Both the position numbers and the translations under genes were made by a program. This document shows, piece after piece, positions 33,968 to 43,781 of a stretch of DNA of 64,000 bases (position 1 is the first letter of the stretch; the number at the start of each line of letters is the position of its first letter). Source of the DNA: an uncultured Hyphomonadaceae bacterium (lineage in GTDB: Bacteria > Pseudomonadota > Alphaproteobacteria > Caulobacterales > Hyphomonadaceae); assembly GCA_913057945.1 (NCBI GenBank), contig CAJXOF010000014.1, positions 1 through 64,000 on the forward strand. Reading direction: 5' to 3'. The notes below the pieces were generated by a model. It saw only the letters and a program-made list of their open reading frames with translations. It did no database searches and was not told where the DNA came from.

Positions 33968-34579
33968 CTAGAAGCCGCCGCCCTCAGCAAGCCACGCAGC
34001 TTCCTCAACGGTCGTCTCGCGACCGAGCGCCTTGTTGCGGTGTGGGAAGCGGCCGAAATCCTGGATCACTTTCAGGTGCTGTTCGGCATAGTCGAGCGTG
34101 CTCTTGGCAAACTCCTTGAATTCGGGGCGAGCGTCTTCGACCAGTTCGCGGAACAGGGCGACGCAGCGTGTCTGGTCTTCCAGGGATTCCGAATGTTCCA
34201 GCGGCAGGCAGAAGAAGACACGTTCGGTCTCACTGAGCGCCTTGTGCCCGTTCAGGGCCAGACCATCCTTGCACATACGAAGGGCAAGCGAGTCCTGGCG
34301 GAACGCGCGCGCCTCGCCGCGGAACAGATTGCGGCTGAACTGGTCGAGCACGATGATCGCTGCCAGTCGTCCGCGCGGGCCATCACTGGCCCAGTCATCG
34401 GAAAAGGGGAGGTGGGAGGCATCTTCCAGCAGGTCCAGGAAGCGGGCCCGGATTTCGGCATCGGTCTCATCCGACTTCCCGAACCAGAGCTTGTGCTTTT
34501 CCTGTAGCGAATCGGCCGAGTTGCGCGTGTCTCCGATCCAGTAATCGAGCACCTGTTCCGGCGTGGGCACTTTAGTCAT
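33968..34579 (-). CDS. DUF924 family protein
   Basis: The 203-residue protein matches DUF924: an N-terminal [12 protein letters not shown] and [13 protein letters not shown], a central [19 protein letters not shown], and [20 protein letters not shown] near the end. The family is an all-helical TPR-like fold of unproven role, widespread in proteobacteria. Its start overlaps the ubiG stop by 4 bases (ATGA), so it is translated from the same mRNA after ubiG. No membrane segment is seen. Confidence 0.88.
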   Translation of the reverse strand: MTKVPTPEQVLDYWIGDTRNSADSLQEKHKLWFGKSDETDAEIRARFLDLLEDASHLPFSDDWASDGPRGRLAAIIVLDQFSRNLFRGEARAFRQDSLALRMCKDGLALNGHKALSETERVFFCLPLEHSESLEDQTRCVALFRELVEDARPEFKEFAKSTLDYAEQHLKVIQDFGRFPHRNKALGRETTVEEAAWLAEGGGF

Positions 34580-35352
34580 TCAGCAGGCCTCCTGGCCACA
34601 ATCATGTAGTTTACCTTGGTGTCGCCAGAGAGCTTCCAGCTGTCCGCAAGCGGGTTGTAGGACACGCCAATGGCGGGCTCGGTGACAAGACTTGCGGCGG
34701 TCAGTCCGGCATCTGCCTCGTCGGGGGTTACGAATTTCGACCAGTCATGCGTGCCGCGCGGCAACCAGCCCAGCACATATTCGGCGCCGATCACAGCGGT
34801 GGCCAGCGCCTTGGCCGTTCGGTTCAGCGTGGCAACGATCATCAGGCCGCCCGGCTTCACGAGGCCACCGGTATCCTTCAGGAACTGGTGCGGGTCAGCG
34901 ACATGTTCGACGACTTCGAGGTTCAGCACGATGTCGAAGAGTGGCTCTCCGGCCTCAATGAGGCCTTCTGCCGTCCCGGCGCGATAGTCGATGTCGAGCC
35001 CCTGTTCGCGGGCATGAGTCAGGGCGGTCTTGATGTTGGCTTCCGACGCGTCGACGCCCGTCACCGAAGCGCCCAGCCGCGTCATGGGCTCGCAGACGAG
35101 TCCGCCCCCGCAGCCAATGTCGAGCAGACGCAGGCCCTCCAGCGGCCGCTTGGCATCCGGCACGAGCCCGAAATGCTTCTCGGCCTGGTCGCGGATAAAG
35201 CGCAGGCGCACGGGATTGAATTTGTGGAGCGGACGGAACTTGCCGCGTGGATTCCACCAATCTGCAGCCATGGCTGAGAACTTGGCGACTTCCTCCGGAT
35301 CGATACTCGGCGTGGCAGGTGCGGGGTCTGCCCTGTCTTTTGCTACTGTCAT
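34576..35352 (-). CDS. ubiG: Ubiquinone biosynthesis O-methyltransferase UbiG
   Basis: The 258-residue protein begins with a [20 protein letters not shown] segment and has the SAM-binding motif [14 protein letters not shown] near residue 100. NLEVVEHV and the late [13 protein letters not shown] are typical of UbiG. It methylates two hydroxyl groups in the ubiquinone pathway, using S-adenosylmethionine in the cytoplasm at the membrane face. The length fits E. coli UbiG (240) with a short N-terminal extension. It forms a two-gene operon with DUF924 and is divergent from lysC. Confidence 0.95.
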   Translation of the reverse strand: MTVAKDRADPAPATPSIDPEEVAKFSAMAADWWNPRGKFRPLHKFNPVRLRFIRDQAEKHFGLVPDAKRPLEGLRLLDIGCGGGLVCEPMTRLGASVTGVDASEANIKTALTHAREQGLDIDYRAGTAEGLIEAGEPLFDIVLNLEVVEHVADPHQFLKDTGGLVKPGGLMIVATLNRTAKALATAVIGAEYVLGWLPRGTHDWSKFVTPDEADAGLTAASLVTEPAIGVSYNPLADSWKLSGDTKVNYMIVARRPAE

Positions 35353-35408
35353 AGTTCAAGAAACCTGTTTGATCCGGGCGTGAACACCCCCTATGAGGGC
35401 GAATATAG

Positions 35409-35420
35409 TGGGATATCCCA
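35409..35420. promoter_or_regulatory. Perfect palindrome before lysC
   Basis: TGGGATATCCCA is a perfect 12-base palindrome ending 26 bases before the lysC ATG (35446). Its position in the lysC leader suits an operator for feedback or global control. No binding protein is known. Confidence 0.35.
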
Positions 35421-35445
35421 AGAAAACGACAGGATATGGGGCGAA

Positions 35446-36693
35446 ATGGCGCGCACGGTTCTGAAATTTGGCGGCACATCCGTGGCTGACCTGGATCGCA
35501 TTGCGAACGTGGCGGACATCGTAGCCGCCCGCGCCGCAAAGGGCGAGCATATGGCTGTGGTCGTGTCGGCCATGTCGGGTGAGACCAACAAGCTCGTCGG
35601 CTATGCCGAAGGCGCGGCTGGCGATGGCCTGCCGCGCGAGCAATTCGACGATGAATATGACGTGGTGGTTGCCTCCGGTGAACAGGTAACGGCCGGCCTG
35701 CTGGCGTTGGCCTTGCGCCGCCGGGGCCTGAAGGCGCGGAGCTGGCTTGGCTGGCAGCTGCGCCTCAAGACCAATAAAAGTCATGGTCGGGCGCGCATCA
35801 TGGGTTTTGACGATTCCAAATTGCCGGACGCGATCGATGCGGGCGAAATTGCGGTGATCGCGGGCTTCCAGGGCGTGACGGATGACGAACGCGTCGCAAC
35901 GCTCGGCCGGGGCGGCTCGGATACCAGCGCCGTGGCGGTCGCCGCCGCGCTTGATGCAACTGTGTGCGACATCTACACCGATGTCGACGGCGTCTATACG
36001 ACCGATCCGCGGATCGTGCCCAAGGCGCAGCGGATCGAGAAAATCTCGTTCGAGGAGATGCTGGAACTCGCCTCTCTCGGTGCCAAGGTGCTGCAGACCC
36101 GGTCTGTCGAAATGGCGATGAATCACAATGTGCCCGTCCGGGTCCTGTCCAGCTTCCTGAAGCCGGGCGAGCCAAACCCCGGAACCATTGTCTGCTCAGA
36201 GGAAGAAATCGTGGAAAAACAGGTTGTCAGCGGCGTTGCCTATTCGCGGGATGAAGCCAAGGTCACGCTTTATGGAGTGCCGGACAAGCCGGGTATCTCC
36301 GCCAAGATCTTTTCGGCTCTCGCCCGGGCAGGGGTGAATGTGGACATGATCGTGCAGGCGCAGGCGCGCGGGCCCGAGCAGGCCAACATGGTGTTCACCT
36401 GCACCGACCGCGACAGCCCGATTGCGCGCGACACGCTGGAAAGCATGCATGACGAAATCGGCTATGAGCGCCTCGAAGTTGTGCGCGACGTGTCGAAAAT
36501 TTCCATCGTCGGTGTCGGGATGCGCAGTCATACAGGCGTCGCCGAGACAATGTTCAAGGCCTTGTACGAGAAGGGCATCAATATTGACGTGATCTCTACT
36601 TCCGAAATCAAGATTTCGGTGCTCATTGCAGATGCCTATACTGAGCTGGCCGTTCGGGCCCTCCATACGGCATTCGGCCTTGACGCTGCCTGA
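35446..36693 (+). CDS. lysC: Aspartate kinase (lysine/threonine/methionine pathway)
   Basis: From ATG 35446 the protein has 415 residues and starts MARTVLKFGGTSVADLDRI, the KFGGTSV motif of aspartate kinases. An upstream in-frame GTG at 35380 adds 22 residues that do not match. Later landmarks are GRGGSDTSAVAVAAAL for catalysis, YTDVDGVYTTDP, and two ACT domains (about 265-410) for allosteric control. It makes aspartyl phosphate, the first step to lysine, threonine, methionine and diaminopimelate. The monofunctional length fits the alpha/beta type. It is followed by ptsP. Confidence 0.95.
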   Translation: MARTVLKFGGTSVADLDRIANVADIVAARAAKGEHMAVVVSAMSGETNKLVGYAEGAAGDGLPREQFDDEYDVVVASGEQVTAGLLALALRRRGLKARSWLGWQLRLKTNKSHGRARIMGFDDSKLPDAIDAGEIAVIAGFQGVTDDERVATLGRGGSDTSAVAVAAALDATVCDIYTDVDGVYTTDPRIVPKAQRIEKISFEEMLELASLGAKVLQTRSVEMAMNHNVPVRVLSSFLKPGEPNPGTIVCSEEEIVEKQVVSGVAYSRDEAKVTLYGVPDKPGISAKIFSALARAGVNVDMIVQAQARGPEQANMVFTCTDRDSPIARDTLESMHDEIGYERLEVVRDVSKISIVGVGMRSHTGVAETMFKALYEKGINIDVISTSEIKISVLIADAYTELAVRALHTAFGLDAA

Positions 36694-36719
36694 TAGAGGC
36701 TGCGACATACGGGCTGACC

Positions 36720-38984
36720 ATGCCTTATAATCTGCCCGCGACGCGCTTGCTGATGAACCGGCTCCGCCAGGTTATGGCGGAGGAAGGCGAAACACGATCT
36801 CGGCTCGACAAGGTCGTGCGGCTGATTGCGTCGACCATGGTCGCCGATGTCTGCTCCATCTATTTGAGGTTGCAGGACGGCGCGCTGCTCCTGATCGCCA
36901 CCGAAGGCCTGAAGGCGGATGCCGTCGCCGCCACACGCCTCACCGTGAATGAGGGCCTTGTCGGTCTTGTTGCGCGCCGGGCCGAACCGATGGCCATCCA
37001 GGACGCCCCGCGGCACGCCTCCTTCTCCTACCGGCCAGAGACCGGGGAAGACCCGTTCCACGCTTTCCTGGGCGTGCCTATCCTGCGCGGAGGGCGGGTC
37101 ATTGGCGTGCTTACGGTCCAGAACCGCACCGAACGGGCATATGATGATGAGGAGATCGACAATCTCCAGACCATCGCCATGGTGTTGGCCGAGATCGTCG
37201 ACCGGATTGATCCGGATGCGCTGAACAATGGCGGCAATGAAAAACGCGAGCGCAATACGGCGTCGCTGACCGGCCGCGTCTTCTGTGAGGGACTCGGCTA
37301 TGGCCGGGCCGTGTTGCATGACCCGGTCGTGCCGGCCGCCAAATTCTTCGCCGCCGACCAGGTGATGGAGAGCCATCGCCTGTCCGACGGCATGGCGGAG
37401 CTGAAAGCCTCCATTGACCGGATGATGGCGCTGGATGGCGCGGCGCTTGGCGAAGATCCGCGCGATGTGATGGAAACCTATCGCCTGCTGGCGCATGATC
37501 CGTCCTGGGCCGAGAAGCTGCAGGAGGGCGTGAAGTCCGGCCTGTCTGCCGAGGCTTCGGTCGACCGGGCCCGCCGCGAACACCGCGCGCGCCTGCAAAG
37601 CGCCCGCGATCCCTATCTGCGCGAGCGGCTGCACGATCTGGAAGATCTCGACAACCGTCTGCTCCGCATTCTCGGTGGGGAAGAGGGCAAGCCCCAGATC
37701 AGTGAAGAGCGCAGCGTGCTGGTCGCGCGGCGGCTCGGGCCGGCGGAATTGCTGGAATATTCAAATACTGGACTGAGAGCGATCCTGATGGAGGAGGCGG
37801 CGGCCTCGTCACATGCCGCGATCGTGGCACGCGCCTTGGGCATCCCCGCCTTGGGCGGTATTCCTGGCCTGACCACACGCATCGATCAGGGCGACTGGGT
37901 GATCGTGGATGCCGAAGAGGGGACGTTGCACATCCGCCCGGATGACACGCTGTACGATGCGTACAAGGGCCGCGTTTCGCTGCGCTCGGAGCGTCAGGCG
38001 GCCTATGAGGCGTTGAAGGATCTGCCCGCGCGCACCACGGACGGCACCGATGTCTCGCTGATGCTGAATGCCGGGCTCGATCTCGACATGGAGATGATGA
38101 AACAGGCAGGCGCCGATGGCGTGGGCCTGTTCCGCACCGAATTCCAGTTCCTCGTTTCCGAATCCCTGCCCAAGCTGAATGACCAGATCGACCTCTACAA
38201 ACGCGTGCTCGACAAGGCGGACGGCAAGCCGGTCGTGTTCCGCACCGTCGATCTCGGCGGCGACAAGGTGTTGCCCGCGCTGAACCTGCAACGGGAAGAG
38301 AATCCCGCGCTTGGCTGGCGCTCGATCCGGTTCGCGCTGGACCATAAGGGCCTGTTCCGCCGGCAATTGCGCGCGCTGGTGCGCGCTGCCGGGGATCGTC
38401 CCCTGACCATCATGTTCCCGATGGTGACCGTGGTGTCCGAGTTCGAGGAAGCCCGCGACCTGTTGCTGGCGGAAGTCGAATGGTCGGCCCAGCGCACCGG
38501 GCGGAGGCCGTCCCAGGTGGAAGTCGGGGTGATGCTGGAAACCCCGGCGCTGGCCTATGGTCTGCCGGAACTGGCCGGGAAGGCGGAATTCCTGTCGGTC
38601 GGCACGAATGATTTGATGCAATTCTTCTTTGCCGCCGACCGGATGACGCCGCATGTGTCGGATCGCTACGATCTGGTGTCACCCAGCGCCTTGCGCTTCC
38701 TGAAAGAGGTGTCGGATTCCTGCAAGACCTACGGAATCCGGATGTCGGCGTGTGGCGAGGCAACCGGGTCGACCCTGTCCGCGCTCTGTTTCGTGGCGCT
38801 GGGATTCACCGCCCTCTCCATGTCGGCGGGCTCTATTGGTCCAGTCAAGCAGATGATAAGATCATTGGATCTGCAGGCCTTCAGGCCGGACTTTCTGGCC
38901 GCTCTGAACGCACCAGAGCAGGATTTCCGTAACCAAGTATTAGCCTTGGCGGCCGATCATGGGATTGAGCTGTCTGATGGTTAA
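36720..38984 (+). CDS. ptsP: PEP-protein phosphotransferase of the nitrogen PTS (EI-Ntr)
   Basis: The 754-residue protein has an N-terminal GAF domain (about residues 15-160), then the Enzyme I parts. These are the phospho-histidine region SSHAAIVARALGIPALGG with His365, and a PEP-binding barrel with FRTEFQFLVSESLP, FRTVDLGGDK and MSACGEATG bearing the conserved Cys. Ntr-type EI uses PEP to phosphorylate NPr and EIIA-Ntr, and its GAF domain senses glutamine in other alphaproteobacteria. It affects nitrogen, potassium and stress control. It follows lysC by 26 bases, a conserved alphaproteobacterial arrangement. Confidence 0.95.
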   Translation: MPYNLPATRLLMNRLRQVMAEEGETRSRLDKVVRLIASTMVADVCSIYLRLQDGALLLIATEGLKADAVAATRLTVNEGLVGLVARRAEPMAIQDAPRHASFSYRPETGEDPFHAFLGVPILRGGRVIGVLTVQNRTERAYDDEEIDNLQTIAMVLAEIVDRIDPDALNNGGNEKRERNTASLTGRVFCEGLGYGRAVLHDPVVPAAKFFAADQVMESHRLSDGMAELKASIDRMMALDGAALGEDPRDVMETYRLLAHDPSWAEKLQEGVKSGLSAEASVDRARREHRARLQSARDPYLRERLHDLEDLDNRLLRILGGEEGKPQISEERSVLVARRLGPAELLEYSNTGLRAILMEEAAASSHAAIVARALGIPALGGIPGLTTRIDQGDWVIVDAEEGTLHIRPDDTLYDAYKGRVSLRSERQAAYEALKDLPARTTDGTDVSLMLNAGLDLDMEMMKQAGADGVGLFRTEFQFLVSESLPKLNDQIDLYKRVLDKADGKPVVFRTVDLGGDKVLPALNLQREENPALGWRSIRFALDHKGLFRRQLRALVRAAGDRPLTIMFPMVTVVSEFEEARDLLLAEVEWSAQRTGRRPSQVEVGVMLETPALAYGLPELAGKAEFLSVGTNDLMQFFFAADRMTPHVSDRYDLVSPSALRFLKEVSDSCKTYGIRMSACGEATGSTLSALCFVALGFTALSMSAGSIGPVKQMIRSLDLQAFRPDFLAALNAPEQDFRNQVLALAADHGIELSDG

Positions 38985-39001
38985 TATGGACTGGCCCATA
39001 T
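38984..39001. promoter_or_regulatory. Inverted repeat at the end of ptsP
   Basis: ATATGG-N6-CCATAT straddles the ptsP stop and lies 77 bases before the RodZ-like start. It has no T-run, so it is more likely an operator than a terminator. Confidence 0.3.
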
Positions 39002-39077
39002 AATAACCACATTCATGGACCAGAAATTGCGCTGCAGGGAGGGGAACCCCTTCGCTGTATCTATAAGCTGGAAGAAT

Positions 39078-40031
39078 ATGACACACGACGACCTGACACC
39101 TGAGCAAGATCGTGACGATGCGGGCCTGATGGCCTCGCAGGACGCTTCTGCGCACGCGTCGGAGACGGTCTCGGCTGACGCGGACATGACCCCGCGCGAG
39201 CGTGCCATGGAAATCTTCCGCACTCGCGAATTTGAAGGCGAACCGCTGCGCATGGGCCAGGTCCTGCGCCGCGTTCGTGAGGCCTTGGGCCTTGAAATTG
39301 CAGATATTTCCCGCGCAACTCTGATGCGCAAGGACTACCTCATGTGGATCGAGCGCATGGAAGTTGGTGAACTTCCCCGCGGCGGCTATCTGACCGCGAT
39401 CCTCAACACCTATGCCAAGCATCTGCAGCTGCCGGAAAAGGATGTCATCCGGATCTACAGCCAGGAATGTGGCGCGGTGGAAGAAGTGCACAATGACGCC
39501 CCCGTGCCCAAGATTGGCGGGATTGCGCCTGAGAAGTCCAAATGGCCGTTGGCTCTTGCAGCAGCAGCCGTATTGGTGGCTCTGGGTGCAGGCGCGCTCG
39601 GCGTATCGCAATTGGTGCGCCCGAATGTCGAGCTTGCGCCGGAACCCGGTGTGGTCGCCGTGAATGGTGCTCGCGACAGCCTGTTTGCGGACACGGCGAA
39701 ATCGGACCGCCCCGTTCCCAAGAATTTGCCGCTTGAACTGGCCGCTGTGCGGCAGGGCTGGCTGGAAGTGCGCGGCGCGGACGGCACGATCTTCCGCAGC
39801 CGTGTCATGGCCGCCGGCGAGAGCTATTTCCCGCGCCTGCAGGCCGGCTGGACCGTGTCTGCCCGCGATGGCGGGGCGTTTGAATGGCGTGTCGGCGACG
39901 TCACCGTGGGGCCGCTCGGCCCTGAGGGGGCTCAGGTCTTCTCCGTCAGCATTGACGACCAGATCGGCCGCGCAGCAGATGCCGCCACCCCGGCCATGGC
40001 TGCCAATGGCGGCAACAAGGCGACACGCTAG
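39078..40031 (+). CDS. RodZ-like HTH and DUF4115 membrane protein
   Basis: From ATG 39078 (GGAAG upstream) the protein has 317 residues. An acidic N-terminus leads to a helix-turn-helix of the RodZ type (LRRVREALGLEIADISRATL, about residues 61-80) and MEVGELPRGGYLTAILNTYA. A membrane helix (about 157-175) and a periplasmic DUF4115 beta domain with GWLEVRGADG follow. RodZ-like proteins link MreB to the wall-synthesis machine and set cell shape. The gene precedes ispG, the usual neighbour of rodZ in many proteobacteria. The upstream ATG at 39015 is less likely. Confidence 0.85.
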   Translation: MTHDDLTPEQDRDDAGLMASQDASAHASETVSADADMTPRERAMEIFRTREFEGEPLRMGQVLRRVREALGLEIADISRATLMRKDYLMWIERMEVGELPRGGYLTAILNTYAKHLQLPEKDVIRIYSQECGAVEEVHNDAPVPKIGGIAPEKSKWPLALAAAAVLVALGAGALGVSQLVRPNVELAPEPGVVAVNGARDSLFADTAKSDRPVPKNLPLELAAVRQGWLEVRGADGTIFRSRVMAAGESYFPRLQAGWTVSARDGGAFEWRVGDVTVGPLGPEGAQVFSVSIDDQIGRAADAATPAMAANGGNKATR

Positions 40032-40096
40032 GCTTGCCATCCGTCGCCGGACCCGCCATGTGAACCCGGACACTCACCGGACAGGACACCGCGCCC

Positions 40097-41230
40097 ATGT
40101 CGCACAATCCAATCCGTCCCTGGCGCAATATCGAGCGCCGCAAATCCCGCCAGATTCGGGTCGGTAACGTGCTGGTCGGCGGGGATGCGCCGATTGCCGT
40201 ACAGACCATGACCAACACGCCGACCGAAGATGCGGCGGCCACGATCGCCCAGATCGAGCGTGCAGCCGAGGCCGGCGCGGACATCGTCCGCGTGTCATGC
40301 CCGACCGAAGAGTCCACAGCGGCGATGCGCGAAATTTGCCGGGCGAGCCCGGTGCCAATCGTTGCGGATATTCATTTCCATTATAAGCGCGGCATCGAAG
40401 CCGCCGATGCCGGGGCAGCCTGCCTGCGCATCAATCCGGGCAATATCGGGTCCCAAGCGCGGGTCAGGGAAGTCGTGGCGGCGGCGCGCGCCAATGGGTG
40501 TTCGATCCGGATTGGCGTCAATGGCGGCTCGCTGGAGCGCCACCTGCTGGAAAAATATGGCGAGCCGTGCCCGGATGCGATGGTCGAGTCCGCTCTGGAC
40601 CATGCCCGCATCCTCGATGATCTCGGTTTCCACGAATACAAGATCTCAGTGAAAGCCTCGGACATGTTCCTGACCGTGGCGGCTTACCAGCAACTGGCCG
40701 AGGCCACGGACGCGCCGCTACATCTCGGCATCACTGAAGCTGGCGGCCTGCGCACAGGCACTGTCAAATCCTCCATCGGCATGGGCGCCTTGCTCTGGGC
40801 GGGTATTGGCGACACGATCCGCGTCTCCCTGTCGGCCGATCCGGTGGAAGAGGTGAAGGTCGGCTTCGAGATGCTGAAATCGCTTGGCCTGCGGACGCGC
40901 GGCGTGAACATCGTGGCGTGCCCCAGCTGCGCGCGGCAGGGTTTTGACGTCATCAAGACCGTCGAACTGCTCGAACAACGCCTCGCGCACATTTCCGAAC
41001 CGATCAGCCTGTCCATTATCGGCTGTGTCGTGAACGGGCCCGGCGAGGCGGCACTGACCGATCTGGGCTTCACTGGCGGCGGCAAGGACAGCGGCAAGAT
41101 GTTCGTCTCCGGCCGGGCGGACCATAATGTCTCCAATGCCGAAATGGTCGATCACATTGTCGGTCTGGTCGAACAGAAGGCTGAAGCCTTGCGCCGCGAA
41201 CGCGAGGCGGCAGAAGTCGCGGCGGAATAG
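40097..41230 (+). CDS. ispG: Flavodoxin-dependent 4-hydroxy-3-methylbut-2-enyl-diphosphate synthase
   Basis: The 377-residue protein is a clear IspG (GcpE): an N-terminal TIM barrel with [20 protein letters not shown] and [13 protein letters not shown], and a C-terminal iron-sulfur domain with [10 protein letters not shown] and [10 protein letters not shown]. It converts methylerythritol cyclodiphosphate to HMBPP in the MEP isoprenoid pathway using a [4Fe-4S] cluster. The length is typical of the short bacterial form. It follows the RodZ-like gene closely. Confidence 0.97.
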   Translation: MSHNPIRPWRNIERRKSRQIRVGNVLVGGDAPIAVQTMTNTPTEDAAATIAQIERAAEAGADIVRVSCPTEESTAAMREICRASPVPIVADIHFHYKRGIEAADAGAACLRINPGNIGSQARVREVVAAARANGCSIRIGVNGGSLERHLLEKYGEPCPDAMVESALDHARILDDLGFHEYKISVKASDMFLTVAAYQQLAEATDAPLHLGITEAGGLRTGTVKSSIGMGALLWAGIGDTIRVSLSADPVEEVKVGFEMLKSLGLRTRGVNIVACPSCARQGFDVIKTVELLEQRLAHISEPISLSIIGCVVNGPGEAALTDLGFTGGGKDSGKMFVSGRADHNVSNAEMVDHIVGLVEQKAEALRREREAAEVAAE

Positions 41231-41328
41231 GCCGAAATCGTCCCTGCTTTTCGATCTGTTGGCCTGTGTTCATCTTGATGAGGTTACATTCCCGCAATGT
41301 TTTAATCCCGAAGCGATAGGAGTGCGGG

Positions 41329-41784
41329 ATGATGAGGGTGATCCTGTCAGCCATGATCTTCGTTACGGGTTTGAGCGGTGCCGGATGCACCTCTGCAGAT
41401 ATGGCCGCGTTTTCGGAAGGTCTTGCGGAAGCGTCCTATGAAATGCAGGCAAATCCCTATGCCCCCTACGGGTCGCCCGCAGTCCCAATCCATGCGCCGA
41501 ACTATTACGGCGGAGCACCATCCTACGCGGCAGGGACTTGGGTCGGGTATGGCGAATGCCGGAGCACGGGGAGTTTCTATCAGTGCGATACGAGCGGCGA
41601 TGGATATGCCGACATGTATGGGGATACTGCGGATGGTTCGATGGCCTCTTCAAGCTTGCGCATAAACGGGCGAGGGGAAGCCTACACCTGGGGCAGTGAT
41701 TGTGCCTGCTGGGAGCGCAACCGGGCTTATGATGGCCCGCGATCTGATGACGACTCCCACCATCATGGGCATCGCGACCATTGA
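41329..41784 (+). CDS. Small lipoprotein with His-rich tail, unknown
   Basis: The 151-residue protein starts with a lipoprotein signal, MMRVILSAMIFVTGLSGAGC, with a possible lipobox SGAGC. The mature part is rich in Tyr, Gly, Pro and Ala (PYAPYGSPAVPIHAPNYYGG). It has an aspartate-glycine segment DTSGDGYADMYGD like a calcium loop and a CACW pair. It ends in a charged His-rich tail DDDSHHHGHRDH that could bind metal. I recognise no family. A short hairpin (TCCCGCA 41290, TGCGGGA 41323) surrounds its ribosome site AGGAG. Confidence 0.6.
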   Translation: MMRVILSAMIFVTGLSGAGCTSADMAAFSEGLAEASYEMQANPYAPYGSPAVPIHAPNYYGGAPSYAAGTWVGYGECRSTGSFYQCDTSGDGYADMYGDTADGSMASSSLRINGRGEAYTWGSDCACWERNRAYDGPRSDDDSHHHGHRDH

Positions 41785-41814
41785 TCCGGCTGGCAAAGCC
41801 GACTTAATCGTTCA

Positions 41815-42423
41815 ATGACCCCAGACCTGCTTCTGTTGTTTGCCGACCGGATCGGTGTGTTCGTGTTTGCGATCTCCGGTGGCATTGTCGCTGTACGCAA
41901 GCAGATGGACATGTTTGGCGTCATCGTGCTGGCCTTCCTGCCTGCGATTGGCGGGGGCACGCTGCGCGACCTGATCCTGTCCCAGCCGGTCTTCTGGCTG
42001 GAGGACACGCAGACCCTTGGCCTGGCGGTGGCAGGGGGATTCACTGCTTTCTTCTTTCATCGTTGGCTTGAGAATTTCCGGCCTCTGCGCTGGGCCGATG
42101 CGTTCGGCATGGCGCTGTTCGCGGTGACCGGCGCGGCGAAGGCCATGTCGCTCGGCTTTGGCTGGCCGGTCGTGCTGATCATGGGCACGATGACGGCGAG
42201 CGCCGGCGGCCTGTTGCGCGATGTCGTGGCGAATGAAGAGCCGCTCCTGCTCAAGAAGGACATCTATGCGACAGCCGCCCTGATGGGCTCGCTCGTCTAT
42301 TTCCTGCTCAAACTGAGCGCCGTCGAGGAGGCCTTTGCCTTTGCGGGCGGCCTCCTCTCAGCCTTCATGATCCGCGCGCTGGCGATCATTTTCAAACTGT
42401 CGCTGCCGCGCTCGCCTTTCTAG
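41815..42423 (+). CDS. TRIC-type/UPF0126 cation channel protein
   Basis: The 202-residue protein has seven membrane helices in two repeats. The signatures FLPAIGGGTLRDLIL and GTMTASAGGLLRDVV contain the GGGxxRD and GGxxRD turns of the TRIC family. Prokaryotic TRIC proteins form trimeric potassium- or cation-selective channels in the inner membrane. It ends in a 32-base tail-to-tail overlap with the acyltransferase gene. Confidence 0.9.
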   Translation: MTPDLLLLFADRIGVFVFAISGGIVAVRKQMDMFGVIVLAFLPAIGGGTLRDLILSQPVFWLEDTQTLGLAVAGGFTAFFFHRWLENFRPLRWADAFGMALFAVTGAAKAMSLGFGWPVVLIMGTMTASAGGLLRDVVANEEPLLLKKDIYATAALMGSLVYFLLKLSAVEEAFAFAGGLLSAFMIRALAIIFKLSLPRSPF

Positions 42424-43600
42424 ATACGGGTGATGCGCTGGCGGGTTTCAGTCCGAACAGGGGCCTCAGGAAACCGACGCGCCGGATGACCAATTCGTGC
42501 AACAGGGCGCATCCGGCAAATGTGCCGCCAATGACCAGCAGCGCTTCGATCCCTACGGGAAGCCCCTGCCGGGTCAGCCAGTAGCCGAGCAAGACGGTCA
42601 GCGTCTGGTGCAGGATGTACCAGGGGAAGATCGCTTCGGTCATATAGGTCAGCGCGCGGCTAGGCCGATTGAGGTAGCGCTGGGCGAGGCCGAGCAGGGA
42701 TGCGATGGTAATCCAGGCATAGGCCAGGCGGCCGATCCGGGCCGGCCAGATGATCCAGTCCCAGTCTCCGCCCTCGCTGAGCATTTCCCAATTTGCCCAG
42801 ATGACCGACAGGCCCGCGCCGAGGGCGATCATCAGGCCGACTGCAAAAGGCAGGACACGGCGGATCGCGCTCCAGAAATGGACATCCTTGGCCAGCAGGA
42901 AACCGAACATCAGCATGGTCAGGCTGTGGGCGTGATTGGCCCAGTCCCAGGTGAGGTCATGGGTGGTCTTGAAGTACGGATCGAGCGTGATGCGGTAGAG
43001 GATGTGCGGCAGGACTGGCAGGATCAGCGCGGCGGCTGGCCCCCATTTTCCGCCGAACAGGCGCTTTGTGATCTGCGCGCCGGCGCCGCCCATGAAGCGC
43101 GCGATCCTGCCAGCAAAGGGTGCCAGCATCAGCGTGTAGACGAGCAGGTACACCACGTACCAGAGATGGTTCCAGGTGGGGGTCGTGATCGAAAAATCCG
43201 ACCCGAAATCAAGGTATTGAGGCCAGAAGGCTAAGAAACTACCTGAAAATTCTCCGGATTCGACCAGCTGCAGCCAGCTTTGCGGCGCAACGACAACTGC
43301 CATGCCGAACAGGATGGGCAGGCCCAGACGTACGGTACGTTCCCGGGCGAGTTTCGAGCCGCCCAGCTTGTCGGCTGCAAAACGCAAGGCCACACCGGAG
43401 ATGAAGAAGAGCAAGGCGAGCCGCCACGGGTTCAGCAACATCATGGCCCATTCGGCTTCAGGGCCGGCATGGACACTTTTCACGTGCCAGCCCCATGTCA
43501 CGTAGAACATGCCGGAATGGTAGAGAATGAGCAGGCCGAAGGCGATGATGCGCAGCCAGTCGAGATCGTATCGGCGCGAGAAGGCGGGGGCGTTGGGCAT
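42392..43600 (-). CDS. Membrane acyltransferase of the Acyl_transf_3/OpgC type
   Basis: The 402-residue protein has about ten membrane helices. It opens RRYDLDWLRIIAFGLLILYH, the conserved entry of acyltransferase-3 proteins with the catalytic His after the first helix. These enzymes move acyl groups onto sugars, glucans, lipid A or peptidoglycan at the membrane. The substrate is unknown. It is divergent from the LytTR regulator at 43782, which may control it. Its C-terminal coding end overlaps the TRIC gene. Confidence 0.87.
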   Translation of the reverse strand: MPNAPAFSRRYDLDWLRIIAFGLLILYHSGMFYVTWGWHVKSVHAGPEAEWAMMLLNPWRLALLFFISGVALRFAADKLGGSKLARERTVRLGLPILFGMAVVVAPQSWLQLVESGEFSGSFLAFWPQYLDFGSDFSITTPTWNHLWYVVYLLVYTLMLAPFAGRIARFMGGAGAQITKRLFGGKWGPAAALILPVLPHILYRITLDPYFKTTHDLTWDWANHAHSLTMLMFGFLLAKDVHFWSAIRRVLPFAVGLMIALGAGLSVIWANWEMLSEGGDWDWIIWPARIGRLAYAWITIASLLGLAQRYLNRPSRALTYMTEAIFPWYILHQTLTVLLGYWLTRQGLPVGIEALLVIGGTFAGCALLHELVIRRVGFLRPLFGLKPASASPVSRKASAAATV

Positions 43601-43781
43601 GGGAAACTCCTGTAGGTTTGAGGCCAGTCTGTCGTGTGCCTGTGGTCAGGTCATGCGGATTGGGCTGTCCGGTGGATGCGGGGGATGAATGACCCGCCTG
43701 AGGGGTGGGCGGCGGTATTCAGGGACGAAATCCTGAGATTTCTGTTCCGGCCTTGGCCTGGCCTGTGGCAGGAAGCGAGGC

